Positions 47,126-60,110 are shown, numbered from the stretch's first letter. The stretch is DNA of 64,000 bases from Catonia carolina (GCA_035578175.1 JAQMRL010000003.1:94285969-94349968); one strand, 5' to 3'. Program-made: numbers and translations. The notes: a model not told the origin generated them from the letters alone.

Positions 47126-47290
47126 CCGCCAGTTGATCCGTGGTATAGTAGTCAGCGCAATGGCTTTTACGCCCGGGTTCAATTCTCGGTCATGTCTGGC
47201 ATTTTTTATTACTCATTTTATCGGTCACCTTTCCTCGTCTGCATTAGCAATAATGTATAAAATATTCCAACGTAAAAAAATAAAAAAATA
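47126..47290 (+). mobile_element. tRNA-derived SINE (family B)
   Basis: Head GATCCGTGGTATAGTAGTCA, GCGCAATGGCTTTTACGCCC, GGGTTCAATTCTC (B box), then TGTCTGGCATTTTTTATTAC, CGTCTGCATTAGCAATAATG, CCAACGTAAA and an A-rich tail. It is nearly full length. Confidence 0.8.
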
Positions 47291-47294
47291 ATAA

Positions 47295-48868
47295 TAATGA
47301 GATTTACAGAAAAATTTAATAATAATAATAATAGCCTAATATTTATGGAAAAATTGATAAGAGAACAATTAATAATTCCTTTACCAAATTATATTCTTGA
47401 ATTGCTTTTGCTAGTTTAATTTCCGAAGTTCAAGACTAAGCAATTTAGTTAAATTTTTTCAGGTAAAATTTCTAATTTCCGGATATTCCGGGTCGGATAT
47501 ATCAGTGAATTGGAACACCTTACGCCGGATAATCGGATCTCACCAAACTTAATATTTCACGTATGTAGAAAATTGGAATTGGATCGAAGACTTTAACAAT
47601 ATTTCTAAACTTAGGTCTATCTACTTTGATATTATAACACTACTTAAGTTTAATTAAACTTATCTATTGTCAATGTACAAATTATCCAAAACGAAAGAAA
47701 TAATTTACGAAGAAGCTTTTATTTTAATTGAATGGTTTATTTAAAATAGAATTTAGATAAGAGGATGTTAAGTACAATGGCACCTGAATCATTAAGTAAG
47801 TCACATGATTTGGCCAATCGATTAGATTGAAGCTTTTAGTTTTAGTAAGCTTTTGAACGAATTGGATTGCGTACTTGGCTGAACTACCGCTTGTTAATTT
47901 TGTTCCGCGTTCTCAAACTTTCTTGTATCGGACGGGCAATTATCCAATTCAAACGGTTTAGGCTTAACTGGGCGATCAAAATCCATTTTGGAATATTTTC
48001 TTAACGTAATAACCTACATACCATGACTTTGAAAGAAAACGTATGGACAGATAAACAGTCATGCACTAATTAAAGGTCAGCGTATTTTTAGTTAAAAATG
48101 ATTTAAATATATTTTTATCAGACCGATTAGGGGATGAGTAAAGTTTACCTGGAGTAACGAATACGAAAAACAACGGGTAAAATATTGATAAAAACTTAGA
48201 ATTTGAATAAAAAATCTTTAATCATTAATTTAAAATTAAGTATTAAACTCACACATTAAACAAATATTAAATTATAAATTTCATAATTTTGAGAGACCAT
48301 ACATTATAATTACATTACAGTACATTATAAAACAAAATTGAAGATTTTTGACACTAAAACGTGCTTTCCTTTATCATAAAAATAAACGCATCATAAAAGA
48401 GAGATTTTCATATTCAAACATGTAGCTTCTGCAATTAATATTTTCAAATAATTACCTACTTCGTAAATTTTTGAAACTTATTTATGGGTATAATACATAA
48501 TATATCTAGAAAATAATGTCACACCCGAATTTTGCATACAAGGTTATTTATAAAATACCACTTCCTCAAAATATCAATGAGACCGTACCATTCTTTAAGG
48601 AATAAATTTTACCTACTTTTCTAATAACATATAATATATCATTATTCTCATGTTCTTTTTTATCCCACTTCCATTACGTTCCATTCGTAATAATATCAAC
48701 AAAATACTCTTAACAAAACACTTTTGTACATTTCCAAGGCATTTAGTAATTATGGTTCACGTTAAAACATCTTTTTTAGAAAAAATGTATTTTCCTGGAT
48801 AAAGAACTGTTTATAAAAATTAAGAATCCACGCAAATTTCATCATAAATTATTCTAGTCACTTTTCCT
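47295..48868. other. Intergenic DNA, nothing recognised
   Basis: AT-rich, no supported features. Confidence 0.45.
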
Positions 48869-48871
48869 CAA

Positions 48872-49111
48872 TGGCCTTGGGGCCAACTCAGTCAGTCAGC
48901 CACTGGTAGAAAGTCGCTAATATTTGCTAAGTAATACCGGTTGGGCAAGCGACTTTGTATGGTGACCAGCTGACAGCAATCCGTGAACAAACTCTACTGG
49001 GGGTCCCTGTTCAAACTCATGTCTAATTCACGTCAAATAATACAATTAAGCAGCGGTCAAATTGGTAGTTGTCAATATAAAATAATATACAGTTCACGAT
49101 AACAAATAAAT
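48872..49111 (+). mobile_element. Family C SINE-like element, copy 2
   Basis: Collinear with 18509-18756: GTAGAAAGTCGCTA, GGTTGGGCAAGCGA, TTTGTATGGTGACCAGCTGA, ACTGGGGGTCCCTGTTCAA and the end ACAGTTCACGATAACAAAT. A short match of the same end (ACAGTTCACGATAACAAAAT) also occurs at about 8698-8718. Confidence 0.8.
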
Positions 49112-49114
49112 AGT

Positions 49115-50210
49115 GGCTGCGGACAGGTCCGTCTTTAGTCCTGAGTATGAGACTTATGCAAATGTATTTGTAAATGGAACTGACTGAAAGAAATAATTTA
49201 TACGTTTAATTACAGAATAGAAGACAAAACAAATTTACAAGTACAAATAGTTAGAAAAATTTGGTTAAACTGGACGAACGTAACATATGTATGTACTAAC
49301 GAACAAAAAAAGCACGACTAATACGGAACACCGACTTCGTAACAGCCAGAAAACACTGGCGGGTAGTGTTGTCAACCCAGTTTACACAGGCGAACATTTT
49401 CTGGAATATTTAGATATTTTAACGCAATTTTAATGATTATTAAGACAAATTTTAGTCAAAATCTATTTTTTCTAATTTGTAAATGTGCGAACGAATCTTC
49501 TTTACGACTATAACTATTCAAAACCGTATGCAAATATACCCGTAAAACGACCTGTGGGTAAGATATTTTGGCGAATATTTCTGTTAATAGTTCGCGAACA
49601 GTTAAGTTTAGTCTGCCGCAAACCAGAGAACGGGGTGTTACTAGTAGCTATATATAGGTTATACATGCACTGAAAAAAGTAGTAATCTAAAACAAAATTT
49701 TCAGGTTTGAAAAACGGATTCACTGTCCTTAGTATACATAATATAAATTTATTAACGAGTTTTTTTATAATATCTTTAAAATCGACTGTGATAAGCATTA
49801 TATAATATCGTCTGTATATCTTTTGTACATTTATTGAAATATTACAAAAAATGACACCCGTAGAATGATTTGTTTAGAAAAACGAACATCATCAAGAAAA
49901 TAACAATGACAGTTCTCTAAGTCAACTATTCTTACGTGGTATTATTACTTTGAATTTAAGATTGATAACCGTTTTATTCAAAGTCTGTAGGTACAAATAT
50001 AACATACTCTTCTAAGACAGCTTTTATTTCAGGTAAATTTATTTTCTTGGGTACCTATATATATGTATATATATGTATAAGTTATTTGTGTTTGTTCTTT
50101 ACTGATTATCTTTTTAGAGTGCTGTATTTATCACTGAAGACTGGCGACAATTCTGGTAAATCCTTCACAACCTTAAACTACTCTGAAACGTATTCATATT
50201 TATCAAACAT
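49115..50210. other. Intergenic DNA, nothing recognised
   Basis: The open frames at 49485-49798 have no domain. Confidence 0.45.
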
Positions 50211-50213
50211 ATA

Positions 50214-51561
50214 CGAGGGTAGGCTGATAAGTAATGCACACATGCTTGTAGAAGACAACTAAATAAACTTCAGTAGCGCGCCTGGTGGCATGTGGAAGTA
50301 CTATTTCTCCTCTACAAGCCTGCGCAGTTTGAAGGCGTTGCTTTCATTCAGTTTGTTTTGAGTAGTGGAAGTATGGCGTCGTGTTCTGGTGCTATGTCAA
50401 CGAGAATTAAACAACGCGCTGTTATCGAATTTTTAACTGCTGAGAAAGTGAATCCTAGTGAGATTTATCGTCGTTTAAAGGCTGTTTATTGTGACGATAC
50501 TGTTGATAGGTCTACTGTGAATCGTTGGGTAATAAAATTTCGTGATTGCCAACCTGGAAAAGCCTTAATTGTTGACAAAACACGCAGTGGACGACCAATC
50601 ACTGCCTCAGACGATAATCGTCGCAAACTCATCGATGATTTGATTCAAAATGACCGGCGAATCACTCAACAGCGTATCGCAAACCAAATTGGAATATCTA
50701 AGGAACGTGTTGGCTTCATTATTGAACAATTGGGATACCGTAAAATCTGTGCACGATGGGTACCACGCCGTCTGACAGACGAGAATAAACAGCGTCGATT
50801 GGAATGCTGTGAACAACTTTTGAAGCGCTACCGTGACGAAGGAGACGACTTTCTTTTGAATATTGTGACGGGGGACGAGTCATGGGTTCATCATTACGAT
50901 CCCGAAGAAAAAAGGCAGAGCGCTGAATATCGTCATCCACATTCTCCTGTTGTGAAAAAGTTCAAAACACAACCGTCCGCAAAAAAAATTCTTTTGACTG
51001 TGTTTTGGGATGCTCGCCGAGTTTATGTGACTGATTATCTGGAACGAGGGGCAACGGTAAATTCTGCTCAGTATATACAGACTCTGAAACACCTCCGACG
51101 TCGAGTTTGTCGTGTTAGAAGCAACCTGGCGCCAATAATTTTGCAACACGACAATGCTCGTCCACACACTTCGCGTGCAACTGGAAAGGCTCTGAGAAAC
51201 CTGAAGTTTCAACCAATTTTACACCCTCCGTATTCTCCCGACCTTGCGCCTTGCGATTTTTATTTTTTTCCTCTACTGAAGAGAGACCTTAAGGGTAATC
51301 ATTACAGCTCGGACAATGAGGTGAAGGCAGCTATTGCGTCCTGGGTTCGAGGAAAGTCGGAAGAATTTTTCAGTGACGGAATGAAAAAACTTGTTAAACG
51401 TTGGGAGAAATGTGTAATGCTTAACGGTGACTATATTGAAAAATAAATAGATAATTTGGTAGGTTAAGATTTGTACTTTAATTTGTTATTTACCCCATCT
51501 TGCTATTTCTTTTTGTTCGTCTTCTACAAGCATGTGTGCATTACTTATCAGCCTACCCTCG
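50214..51561 (+). mobile_element. Full-length mariner transposon
   Basis: 1348 bp with perfectly matching 43-bp terminal inverted repeats (50214-50256 and 51519-51561), starting CGAGGGTAGGCTGATAAGTA. The target TA is duplicated (50212-50213 and 51562-51563). It encloses one intact transposase gene. Perfect TIRs and an intact frame suggest recent arrival. It is a cut-and-paste element of the Tc1/mariner superfamily. Confidence 0.97.
50292..51446 (+). CDS. mariner transposase (DD34D)
   Basis: 384 codons, uninterrupted. The N-terminal part has two helix-turn-helix regions for TIR binding (about residues 40-90 and 110-150), followed by the linker WVPRRLTDENK (156-166), the mariner counterpart of WVPHEL. 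The catalytic triad is D195 in GDESWVHH, D287 in HDNARPH and D322 in YSPDLAPCDF, with exactly 34 residues between the last two, which defines mariner. Family members are about 345-350 residues, so translation more likely begins at Met28 (50373, context AGTATGG), giving 357 residues. The first ATG would add a hydrophobic leader unusual for a nuclear protein. All key residues are present, so it may be active. The mariner subfamily was not assigned. Confidence 0.96.
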   Translation: MEVLFLLYKPAQFEGVAFIQFVLSSGSMASCSGAMSTRIKQRAVIEFLTAEKVNPSEIYRRLKAVYCDDTVDRSTVNRWVIKFRDCQPGKALIVDKTRSGRPITASDDNRRKLIDDLIQNDRRITQQRIANQIGISKERVGFIIEQLGYRKICARWVPRRLTDENKQRRLECCEQLLKRYRDEGDDFLLNIVTGDESWVHHYDPEEKRQSAEYRHPHSPVVKKFKTQPSAKKILLTVFWDARRVYVTDYLERGATVNSAQYIQTLKHLRRRVCRVRSNLAPIILQHDNARPHTSRATGKALRNLKFQPILHPPYSPDLAPCDFYFFPLLKRDLKGNHYSSDNEVKAAIASWVRGKSEEFFSDGMKKLVKRWEKCVMLNGDYIEK

Positions 51562-51569
51562 TATTAACA

Positions 51570-53165
51570 CCGGTTTGCACCTTTAATTTTTCCTTCAAGA
51601 ACGAATTTGTTTGCTTGTTTCTGACTAAGGTGACTAAGTTTTGGTCCTTGTTTATATTCTGTGATGGTATTATAATGATAGCTTATTGCAAGACAGGAAT
51701 GGAGTTTCAACTTAACAATCCACAATTTTCTACAAATCAAATTCATTATTTTCACATAGTCAGATACTATAGTGATTTTTTTAAACATCTGAGTTTATTT
51801 ACAATAAATTTAAAAACTATAATAATTATGATAATAATAGCCTAATAATTTTTTTCCAACCAAACGTAAGTACAAAACATTTCGCAACATATTACAACAG
51901 AAATTAAACAACTCTAAACCATACGCAACAATTGGTAATTGGAGAATGGATTCATTTTCCACAAAAGGAAGCAATCTTCTCAGCAAGGTTTTTTTTAAAT
52001 TTTTAAACGAACTGGTAAAAGACTAATTGGTTTATAAGTATTTGGGTCCTAAAGGGGCTTATCTGGCTTGTGAATCATTTTAATAACCGCCGTTCTTCAC
52101 TGAATAATATTTCAAAAATACTTTTTTTTTGGGAAACTCAATTTAAAAAAATTTTAGAATGAACTTTTTTAAAATAAATTAGATATCCATTCTTACGGAG
52201 CAACATTATTAATGTAATACAGGTGACTGCATTTTTAACAAATAAAAAATGTTATTTTGAGATAGGTAAGCGATTGATACATTATGGTTTGTTTCTATCA
52301 ATCATAATATTACGCTGAAGAATGTTTTGTAGTAACAGTGTTTACTACCTAGTACGTACTTATTTCAAACAAATAATCATATAATTAAAATATATTATTC
52401 ATTTTAATATTGTACAGCTGCAATTTATATAATTACTAAAGTAATATTTTACGGGCGATAAACAATTCTGTAAATCTGGAACAATGTAAACTAACAAATG
52501 GTGAAATGTTTCAGCAGATGCCCTAAGGGTTTTAAGATTTAACGATAGAATTGATGGCACAGCAGTTGTACCAATTAAAATTCCCTGCAGTGGTACTGTC
52601 GGGACAATAAAATCAAAAGTATAAAACTTTACTGACACTGGTGTTGTGAAACAGAAGAACATCTTTCAAATAAAAATCATGAACATAATAGAATAAAGTA
52701 AAAGAATTTACAGATGAAGGAAAGAGGTGTCTTCTATAACAATACGGTAACGTATTTCAATTAAAAGAAGAAAAAATCTTCAAAGGAATTACAAGAATTC
52801 TTTACACGTTTTAATAGTAAATGGTAACAAATTACAAAACATAAATGACTAGAGATTTTATTTCCTGTTACTACTTAGTTCAAAAGTAGTTGTTGAAAGA
52901 TTTCCAAATTTAAAAATAGATTGTATTTTCATAAAATATTTATGCTATCGTATTTTATGTGAGTAATATTTGTCAGTATTATTCTTTGTGTGAGTAAATA
53001 CGACAGGTGTATGTTTTTATTATTTTAAAAGATGAATCATTCTTAAAATTTGTGCATGTTATAAACTCAAAGTTACAACAACAATATTGTAAAGGTTTAG
53101 TAAAGTTTGGAATGAAACTACGACTATTAACTGTTTTCAATACACGGTTGAAGTGATAAATAAAT
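51570..53165. other. Intergenic DNA, nothing recognised
   Basis: AT-rich, no supported features. Confidence 0.45.
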
Positions 53166-53172
53166 AACCAAA

Positions 53173-53435
53173 TTTTTTTTGTCTTTAATTTTTATTGCGA
53201 TACTGTACATTGAGCTGCACAATTTCCGTATATGATGTTTAAATGGCGGTAGGGAATTTAACTTTAAGGAGAAGAGGTACTCACAGTTACATACTCCGTT
53301 AAAAACTACGGGTATTGTCCGTTATTCAGACCAACAGGTCTCTACTCCGTTTTCGCTTTAGACGTCACACAGTTTCACAGTTTGGACGTCGCACAGTTTG
53401 GAAGTTCCTTGTAGATAGATCGCCTGTACTACATA
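53173..53435 (-). mobile_element. LINE 3' end, family J2, copy 2
   Basis: On the minus strand it ends ATGTACAGTATCGCAATAAA followed by an A-rich tail. It carries the J2 3' UTR (CTCCTTAAAGT, CCGCCATTTAAACATCATAT) and a little of the coding end. Part is internally duplicated (GACGTCxCACAGTTT twice near 53360-53400). Confidence 0.75.
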
Positions 53436-53439
53436 ATTA

Positions 53440-55745
53440 TAAGTTTACCAGCAAACAAGATTGCTTTTGATAGTATTAACCGAATAAAGAATATACTTGA
53501 ATGTAAAGGTCAGTATAGGTACCTAAACTGCTAAGCAATTAACAAACCCATATTTATGGTCAATTCTTATGATCGCTGCAGTTATAAAAATTCTTATATC
53601 GTGATGTTTTGCCGAAAATGTTAAAATTCTAAATAGATTTAATGAATGTTTCGATGGAGCTGCTACTCTGCCGGCGACAAAGTGAAGTTTAATCTCACAC
53701 ACAACCTGCCCCTTACTTCTGCTATGTAGCGTACATCTAATTTGACCAAAATCAAATTTATTTTAAATACCACTTTTAGCAAATACCACCGCTGTTTCAA
53801 ACCAATGTTTTTAAGAACCAATTTTATCTTTCCTTACGCCTACGTATTTTTAATCTTCTTGAGCAATCAACAGCCGCCATTCCGTTGGCATTTTATTAAG
53901 TTGTGACATGGGATGTATTAAGTAAAATATTATTAACTTACCATAATTTTTGAACAGTTTCAAATAAATCAAATTATAAAAGACCATTATTAAAGTTACT
54001 TACAAAGAAGGGAGATTAATGTCACTCAGGTTTAACTTTACGAATTTAGTCACGAGTTCATGAATTTAGTTACGAATTAGTCATGTGGGTCAGCTACAAC
54101 AAATATCACAGCAATGCGAGCTTCTACGTAACATCCAGCGTTGTCACACTTACGTTTGTTTTGTTTTTATTTACACTTACAATAGCAGTTTATACTATGA
54201 CTGCGCTGAGGGAGATTCAATGTTAACAATTTTACCTCACCGATACTGTTTTTATCTTTTATTGCAAGGCTTTAAAATCTTAAGTATCGATTTAGTTTTC
54301 CCTTTGCAACTTATAACTACTATTTCTTAACTATCATCCACATTTGAGTGGCTCAACAGAAAAACGTAGCAAGTGACATAATTTACTCAAGTGAGGTTTC
54401 AGTGGAATACGTTCTATAAATCATCTATTTGATCATAATAGTGAATTCTAACGGGTAGAATTCGGCTAACGGGTAAAATTTAGAATTAACGGCTAAAATC
54501 TCGGAAATTCTTGAAAAAAACCGTCATACAGTGAAAAATTGTTTTATAGCTATAAATCAGATATTATCTCACTCTTTGTAAAAATTTGTTTTTGTTACTT
54601 ACAACGTTTTTCCGTTGACCCATTCATTTATTTATCTTCGGTAAACGTAATTACAAAATTCAAGAAAAATAAAAAACTAAAGATGGTTGTAGTAGTAATC
54701 TCAGAAGAAACTGTCAACGAAAGGGAGTTTATAAAACTGAATTTTTTGTAATCAGAGTTATTTAAAAAAAGTGATAATGATGAACAACCTGAATTGCAAT
54801 GTAATCCTGGTAAACGACCTTAACTAGTCTAAAAAATCGGGTAAAGTCAAAACTGATAACCCCACAATTGCAGTAAAGTTCGCATTCTAGTACCTTCTGT
54901 TATAGTGGTACATTAGGCCTAATAAGGTTATACATGTTAAGATATGAAAATTCATAAAATTAAAATTGTTTTTAATATAAAAAGTTTATAATTATCGATA
55001 TTTGTATTATTTTTAAGATAATGAGTAAAAAATTGTAATATTTTAGCAGATAAAATAATATTAATTCTAAAAGAAATATAATTTCTTAAATTTTGATTTA
55101 ACTTCAAAATAATTATGAACCTTGGAAATGAAAATTAAACGATTATTACCTACTAAATAATATTTGGGTTAGTATATTTATTTTTAAAAGATATTCTTTG
55201 TGTCGGTATTCGTACATTGTTAAGTGCTGTAAAGTTATCTATTGTGGCTGTAATACAAACAGGCAAGGAGAAATGTGGATGTTAATCATTTACGGAACGC
55301 CACATCTTTGATCAAAGGATAAAGTGACACTTGATCGTATTTAATTAACTTATAGCAGGATCAAATTCCCTGCTCTATTTCCGTTCTGGAGTAGTTTCTC
55401 TGGAAATTTATCGATTACACTTGGATATTTCATTGGAATTAGAGGATACAACTTCAGTGTATTTATTTAATTTCTTTGTGAGACAAACAATTAATTAATA
55501 AAATAACTAATAAACCGTTTTAACCTCTATATTTCTGTGAAATCCGTAATGCGATACTTGTTTTCAACTGATCCAGAAACAGATAAAATAATTTCAGATG
55601 GTACAACGGGTTGAAAATTTTGGAGTATTTCCGTATCTCGACTATTAGCCTATTCAAACGGCTAAACATAGTTTTCTGTGAAAAAGGTTAATGAGACCGG
55701 AATCGGTTCAAATGATAAAAAAATCCGGGTAAAAACTCAATTGAT
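53440..55745. other. Intergenic DNA, nothing recognised
   Basis: AT-rich, short chance frames only. Confidence 0.45.
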
Positions 55746-55749
55746 GTGT

Positions 55750-56490
55750 TGGTAACAGATGTACTGGTTAATTGGTAGGCGTTTCCAACTTTCGATGGAC
55801 AACAAACTATTTTTGTACAAATCCATGCTGAAGCCGGTTTGGACCTACGGGATACAGTTATGGGGCACAACATCTACTTCAAACATCGAGATTCTGCAAC
55901 GGTTTTCATCAAAAGCTCTGCGGACCATACTAAATGCACCGTGGTATATTACCAACGCCGATATACATTGTGATATGGATGTGCAGACGGTACGAAAAGA
56001 AATACGAAGTTTCAGTTGTAAATACAACATCTAAACAACCAGGTAAATCACTTAGCACTGAATCTTCCAGGGCGATTCTGATAGTGTGATTTTAAAATTT
56101 TAAATAATAAAATATTAATATTCTGTAGATGACTGTCGTGTTAGAGTGTGAATGTGGTACCTAAATAACTAAACGAACATTTTTAATTTTATCTATAGTA
56201 AAGTTCGGTACATATATATATATTTCGGAATCATGTGCTTATTTATTACTTCTCATTTTGGTTTTTCGTTTTAAAGGAGTTTTGATTTTTATTATTTTAT
56301 TTAAAAAAAAACACTATTTATCTAATTTTGATTATAAATAATAATTACGAAAAGTAGGCCTACAATATGTTTTAATGTTATAATTTGTTAATTTACACCA
56401 GTGGGTGGTAATTTTTCATGAGTTAAGTCTAAGCGATAAGTTGCATTTATTGTTATATAAGAGATTATGCATTCAAAAAATGTTATATGA
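55750..56490 (+). mobile_element. LINE 3' end, family J1, copy 3 (with coding)
   Basis: The open frame 55759-56034 encodes the C-terminal part of a Jockey-type reverse transcriptase: KLFLYKSMLKPVWTYGIQLW, SNIEILQRFSSKALRTIL and APWYITNADIHCDM. A 3' UTR of about 450 bp follows, ending AGATTATGCATTC and ATGTTATATGAAAAAA. The UTR is the J1 family seen in reverse at 37.6-38.0 and 39.7-40.3 kb. 5'-truncated, no endonuclease. Confidence 0.8.
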
Positions 56491-56494
56491 AAAA

Positions 56495-58375
56495 ACTCAA
56501 TTTAGATTTAAGGTTATGCAGTAGATTCTTTGTACAAATTTATTCTAAACTAAAAGAAGAATTTCCACGAAGAGCAAAAACAGAACATTGGGTGGATAGT
56601 AGAAAGTAAAATAGCCTACAGTGAACGAATTCTTAGAGTATGAGTTGCAAAAGGAGCTTCCAAAAAACGGCTAAAGTCACCTTACATTCTAAAATTCGTT
56701 CTGCACAGAAAAAAAAACATTTACGAGCTGAAACTCTTAATCGATTTACAAGTCTGTTACTTAAATTTTGAAAGGACAGTTACAAATTTTTAATTCAATT
56801 TTTAAATTCTGGTCTTTTTGAGTGTTTGAACGTCTACGCTATCGTCAAGAATCTATCACTTTTGGTTAGAAAATTATTTAGTTAAATATGACGTAAAACA
56901 AAAAAGTATATTCCTTAATTCTCTGTACAGTAAATGAAATTAACGAATTTTGCTGAAAAATTTGTTGTTTCTCATTAAAAAAGAAGCCAAATACAATAGG
57001 ATATTATATACAGTGATTTATAAAATGTTAGTTTGCGTGGAAGTACACACTGTATTTTAGTACTTAAGTATAAAATAATTATGAAATTGAATGTGAAGTA
57101 CAAAATGGTATATAATCCATTAAGGATATTTTGAGATAGCGGTAACGGAACAAGACAAGTCATAGTAATGGAGAATATTCTAACGTAAGTCGATACAAAT
57201 TTGGCTGTTATTAATTTAGTGATGTATTATATATAGGCTTTGTAGTAGTGGTAACAAAAGGTAGGAGAGGTGAGGTATGATCTTGAGTCGTTTTGTGTGC
57301 CTCGTGTACTAAGACACGAGCGCACGACCTCATGCACGCAGAATTCGTGTACACTTAACTGGAGAAATTCATTCAGCACTTCTTATCGGGCCACATATTG
57401 CCTCTGACGTTCCCTTCTATTTCTCCTTCTTCTTCTTCATCTTCTCCTTCTTCAAAATACAGCAGCTTCCTTCCTAGGAATATAGCGCTCACTTCTACTA
57501 CCATTCTAAAACGTTAAGCATCCCCTCGTCACAACCCCATTCCAACATCTCAGAAATAAATTTCAGTCTTTCTTCCTCTAGCATAATACAAGTAGGCTAT
57601 ATCTTTTCTTTCGCACAACCCTCTATTCTCATTCAAATTATATTGATGATTTACCACCATTGAACGCAATAAAAATGTTTGTTGAGTTACTAGATAAATT
57701 ACTAGAAAAAAACTTATTTTTGCTTTAGTTATATCAATTTTATAATAATAACATATTTCTTTGTTGAGAAGTTTTGATAATATTCGGACTATCTGTTAAA
57801 AAAGAAAAATTTGAGAGAAAAGGTGGGATACATCAGGTTTAACGTAAATAAAAACGTCACAAAGACATAATTTTATAATGATTACAAGGATAATTTTTGT
57901 CAATGATGATCATGTTTAAAAAATGCCGGATAGCAGATGGAAAGATTTACTCTATATCAGTACACACCTAAGGGTAGAAAAAATCTGGGAAGCCCAGGGA
58001 TAAGAAAGCGAGATCAAGTTGTTTAATCAAAAATAAAAATAAATTAACCTAAAACTCAATACCGTAAGTAAAGAGGATAAAATAAGGAAAACATTTTAAC
58101 AACTAACATTGAAATTGTACGAACAATTTTCTAATCCACGAGGTGTTGGATATTTTTTTTGTATAATCCAAATTGCTAAAAATGTTTTTTTTCATATATA
58201 CGTCTATTTTCGGGAAAAAACTTGATATATTCCTACAAAAAGATTAACTTCTTAAAAAAGACTTGTTAGTGTCAATATTGAATACGACTGCGATGTTCAG
58301 AACTCATTTTATTTTAAAGCAGATAGACTGCAAACAATTACATAGTATTAGTTTATCAATAGATAAGGCCTCCTT
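56495..58375. other. Intergenic DNA, nothing recognised
   Basis: Mostly AT-rich. A TTCTCC-rich stretch at about 57418-57465 and a CTCGTGT/ACACGAG hairpin near 57300 were noted. No gene. Confidence 0.45.
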
Positions 58376-58386
58376 CATTCCTTTAC

Positions 58387-58558
58387 CTGAACCCAGTTCG
58401 AGTCAAACAACCGAGCAGTGAGGGTCGTCCTGTCGCGCCGTGCGCTATTACGTGAAACCTGCGGACGTTCCGCCATCAGAGGATTTACGCTACTGTCACC
58501 CCAGATGCATCTGCGGGCTGCTGCAAGGGTTCAAGGTGACGATAAGAGGGAAAACGAG
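58387..58558. other. GC-rich island, possible exon on either strand
   Basis: Plus strand: a pyrimidine tract and CAG acceptor precede 58397, 54 codons stay open to 58558, and GTAAATG follows as a donor. Minus strand: ATG at 58476 opens 30 codons (MAERPQVSRNSARRDRTTLT and on) ending exactly at CAG with donor GTAAAG at 58387. The composition differs sharply from the flanks. I recognise neither peptide. A first exon or a worn GC-rich repeat are the alternatives. Confidence 0.3.
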
Positions 58559-58689
58559 GTAAATGTGTCTTAATTCTAATATTCTGTATCCATATTTTCC
58601 CCTCCACCACCTTGGCCTATGTTTTTAGAGTTTGTTTTAGTGCTATTTAAAGCTACCAGAGTTATCGAACATGCGATAACCAGTAAATT

Positions 58690-59185
58690 TTTTTCTTTCT
58701 TTAATTTTTATTACGGTACTGTACATTGAGCTGGACAATTTCCTTATATGATGTTTAAACGGTGGTGGGGAATTTCACTTTAAGCAGAAGAGGTACCCAG
58801 TGTTAAATTCTCCGTTTAAAACAGCGGGTATTGTCCGCTATTCAGACCAAGAGGTCGCTACTCCATTTTTGCTCGAGATGTCGCAAAGGTGGGAAGTTCC
58901 TTGTAGCTAGATCACGGACTAGTTGGTTCGGATGGTCATCTAGTCGTTCGTAAAATTTACTATACAAGGACGCGGTTAGCTCCTTTATTTTCGGAATTTT
59001 GAAATCGTCGTGGAGGGTTTTATTTCTTACATACAAAGGAGCGCCAGAAGCAAATCTGAAGAATGATTTGGATTATAAGGCCTGGATTTTTTATATCCAA
59101 ATTTGATTACTCCCTGCCGCAACTACAAAGAGCTGGACACCATAAGTGCAGATTGGTCTCAAAAGGGTTTTGTATATTAAAATTT
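58690..59185 (-). mobile_element. LINE 3' end, family J2, copy 3 (with coding)
   Basis: Minus-strand frames encode the Jockey-type C terminus: TYGVQLF near 59140, then the open frame 59036-58842 with NKTLHDDFKIPKIKELTA and FYERLDDHPNQLVRDLAT. The J2 3' UTR and an A-rich end (ACCGTAATAAAAATTAAAG) follow. The peptide is very close to that of the copy at 36.9 kb. Confidence 0.8.
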
Positions 59186-59578
59186 TGGAACGGGAATTCA
59201 CTTTTAAATGTCAAAGATTTTTGTAAATATCAAAATATAAATAATAACAACTATTCAAACTCACAACTTCTCTATATTTCATTTTCCTCGACTAGGAAAC
59301 CTTAATACTGTTACCGAAAAATATAATTTAACAAAAGCAAAAACATTTCGATCCTAACACATCTAGAAAATTTAAGATGATTTTAACGTCGCTTAGCATT
59401 AAAACTATTATTTTCATAATACTTATTTTCATTTTTATTATTTTCTAGTTATAACCGTATCATGCAGAAGAAAATAAAGTCAGTTCATCAAATTTCAGTC
59501 TGATAAAAACTTTTTCCATATTTGTTGACAGGAATTTCCACTATCATTATTTTACCTTCATTTCATTTCCGCATTTTG

Positions 59579-59865
59579 GAAATGAAGTTTTTACGAAGTG
59601 TGCATGGATGTACCAGAATGGATAGAATAAGGAACGTGGATATTAGAAGCGCACTATCAGTTCAGTCTTTGCATGAAAAGATAATAAAAAATAGACAAAG
59701 ATGGTGTAGTCACCTGGACAGAATGCCAAACGAAAGGATGCCAGTGGCAGCTTTAAATTATCAGCCAGTTGGCAGAAGAGATGTAGGGAGGCCGAGAGGG
59801 AGATGGGTACCGGAACAGGTTCATGTAACCTAATCCTTGGAAGTGAAGATGATGATGATGATTAT
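59579..59865 (+). mobile_element. LINE ORF2 C terminus, RTE-like
   Basis: The frame 59579-59833 reads MKFLRSVHGCTRMDRIRNVD, then EKIIKNRQRWCSHLDRMPNE and GRRDVGRPRGRW. This is the characteristic C terminus of insect endonuclease-reverse transcriptase elements, which I place near RTE. It ends in a GAT microsatellite at about 59848-59862, the usual kind of tail. 5'-truncated. Confidence 0.8.
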
Positions 59866-59999
59866 TTTACCTGACCGATATATTTAGATTAAAAATTAAC
59901 TTTAAATCTAAGAAGTTTTCTTGGACTAGAAGTTAAACGAAAAACTACAAAAGACAGTAACAGAGTTAATAATTAATTTTTCAAAAATTTGTAATTCAA

Positions 60000-60110
60000 T
60001 ATTTCAAATAATAAGGTCAAAATATTTAGGCTTACACTTAGACAACTTACATGGAACGCACATGTTACAAACACACGCCACAACTCAAAACACGCTTCTG
60101 TCTCAAAACA
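60000..60110 (+). mobile_element. Small LINE reverse-transcriptase fragment
   Basis: Plus-strand frames give KYLGLHLD and then, one frame over, RQLTWNAHVTN, a Jockey-type block. It is frame-broken and short. Confidence 0.5.

Noticed and set aside
50607..51212. Minus-strand open frames inside mariner
   Set aside because: Antisense shadows of the transposase gene.
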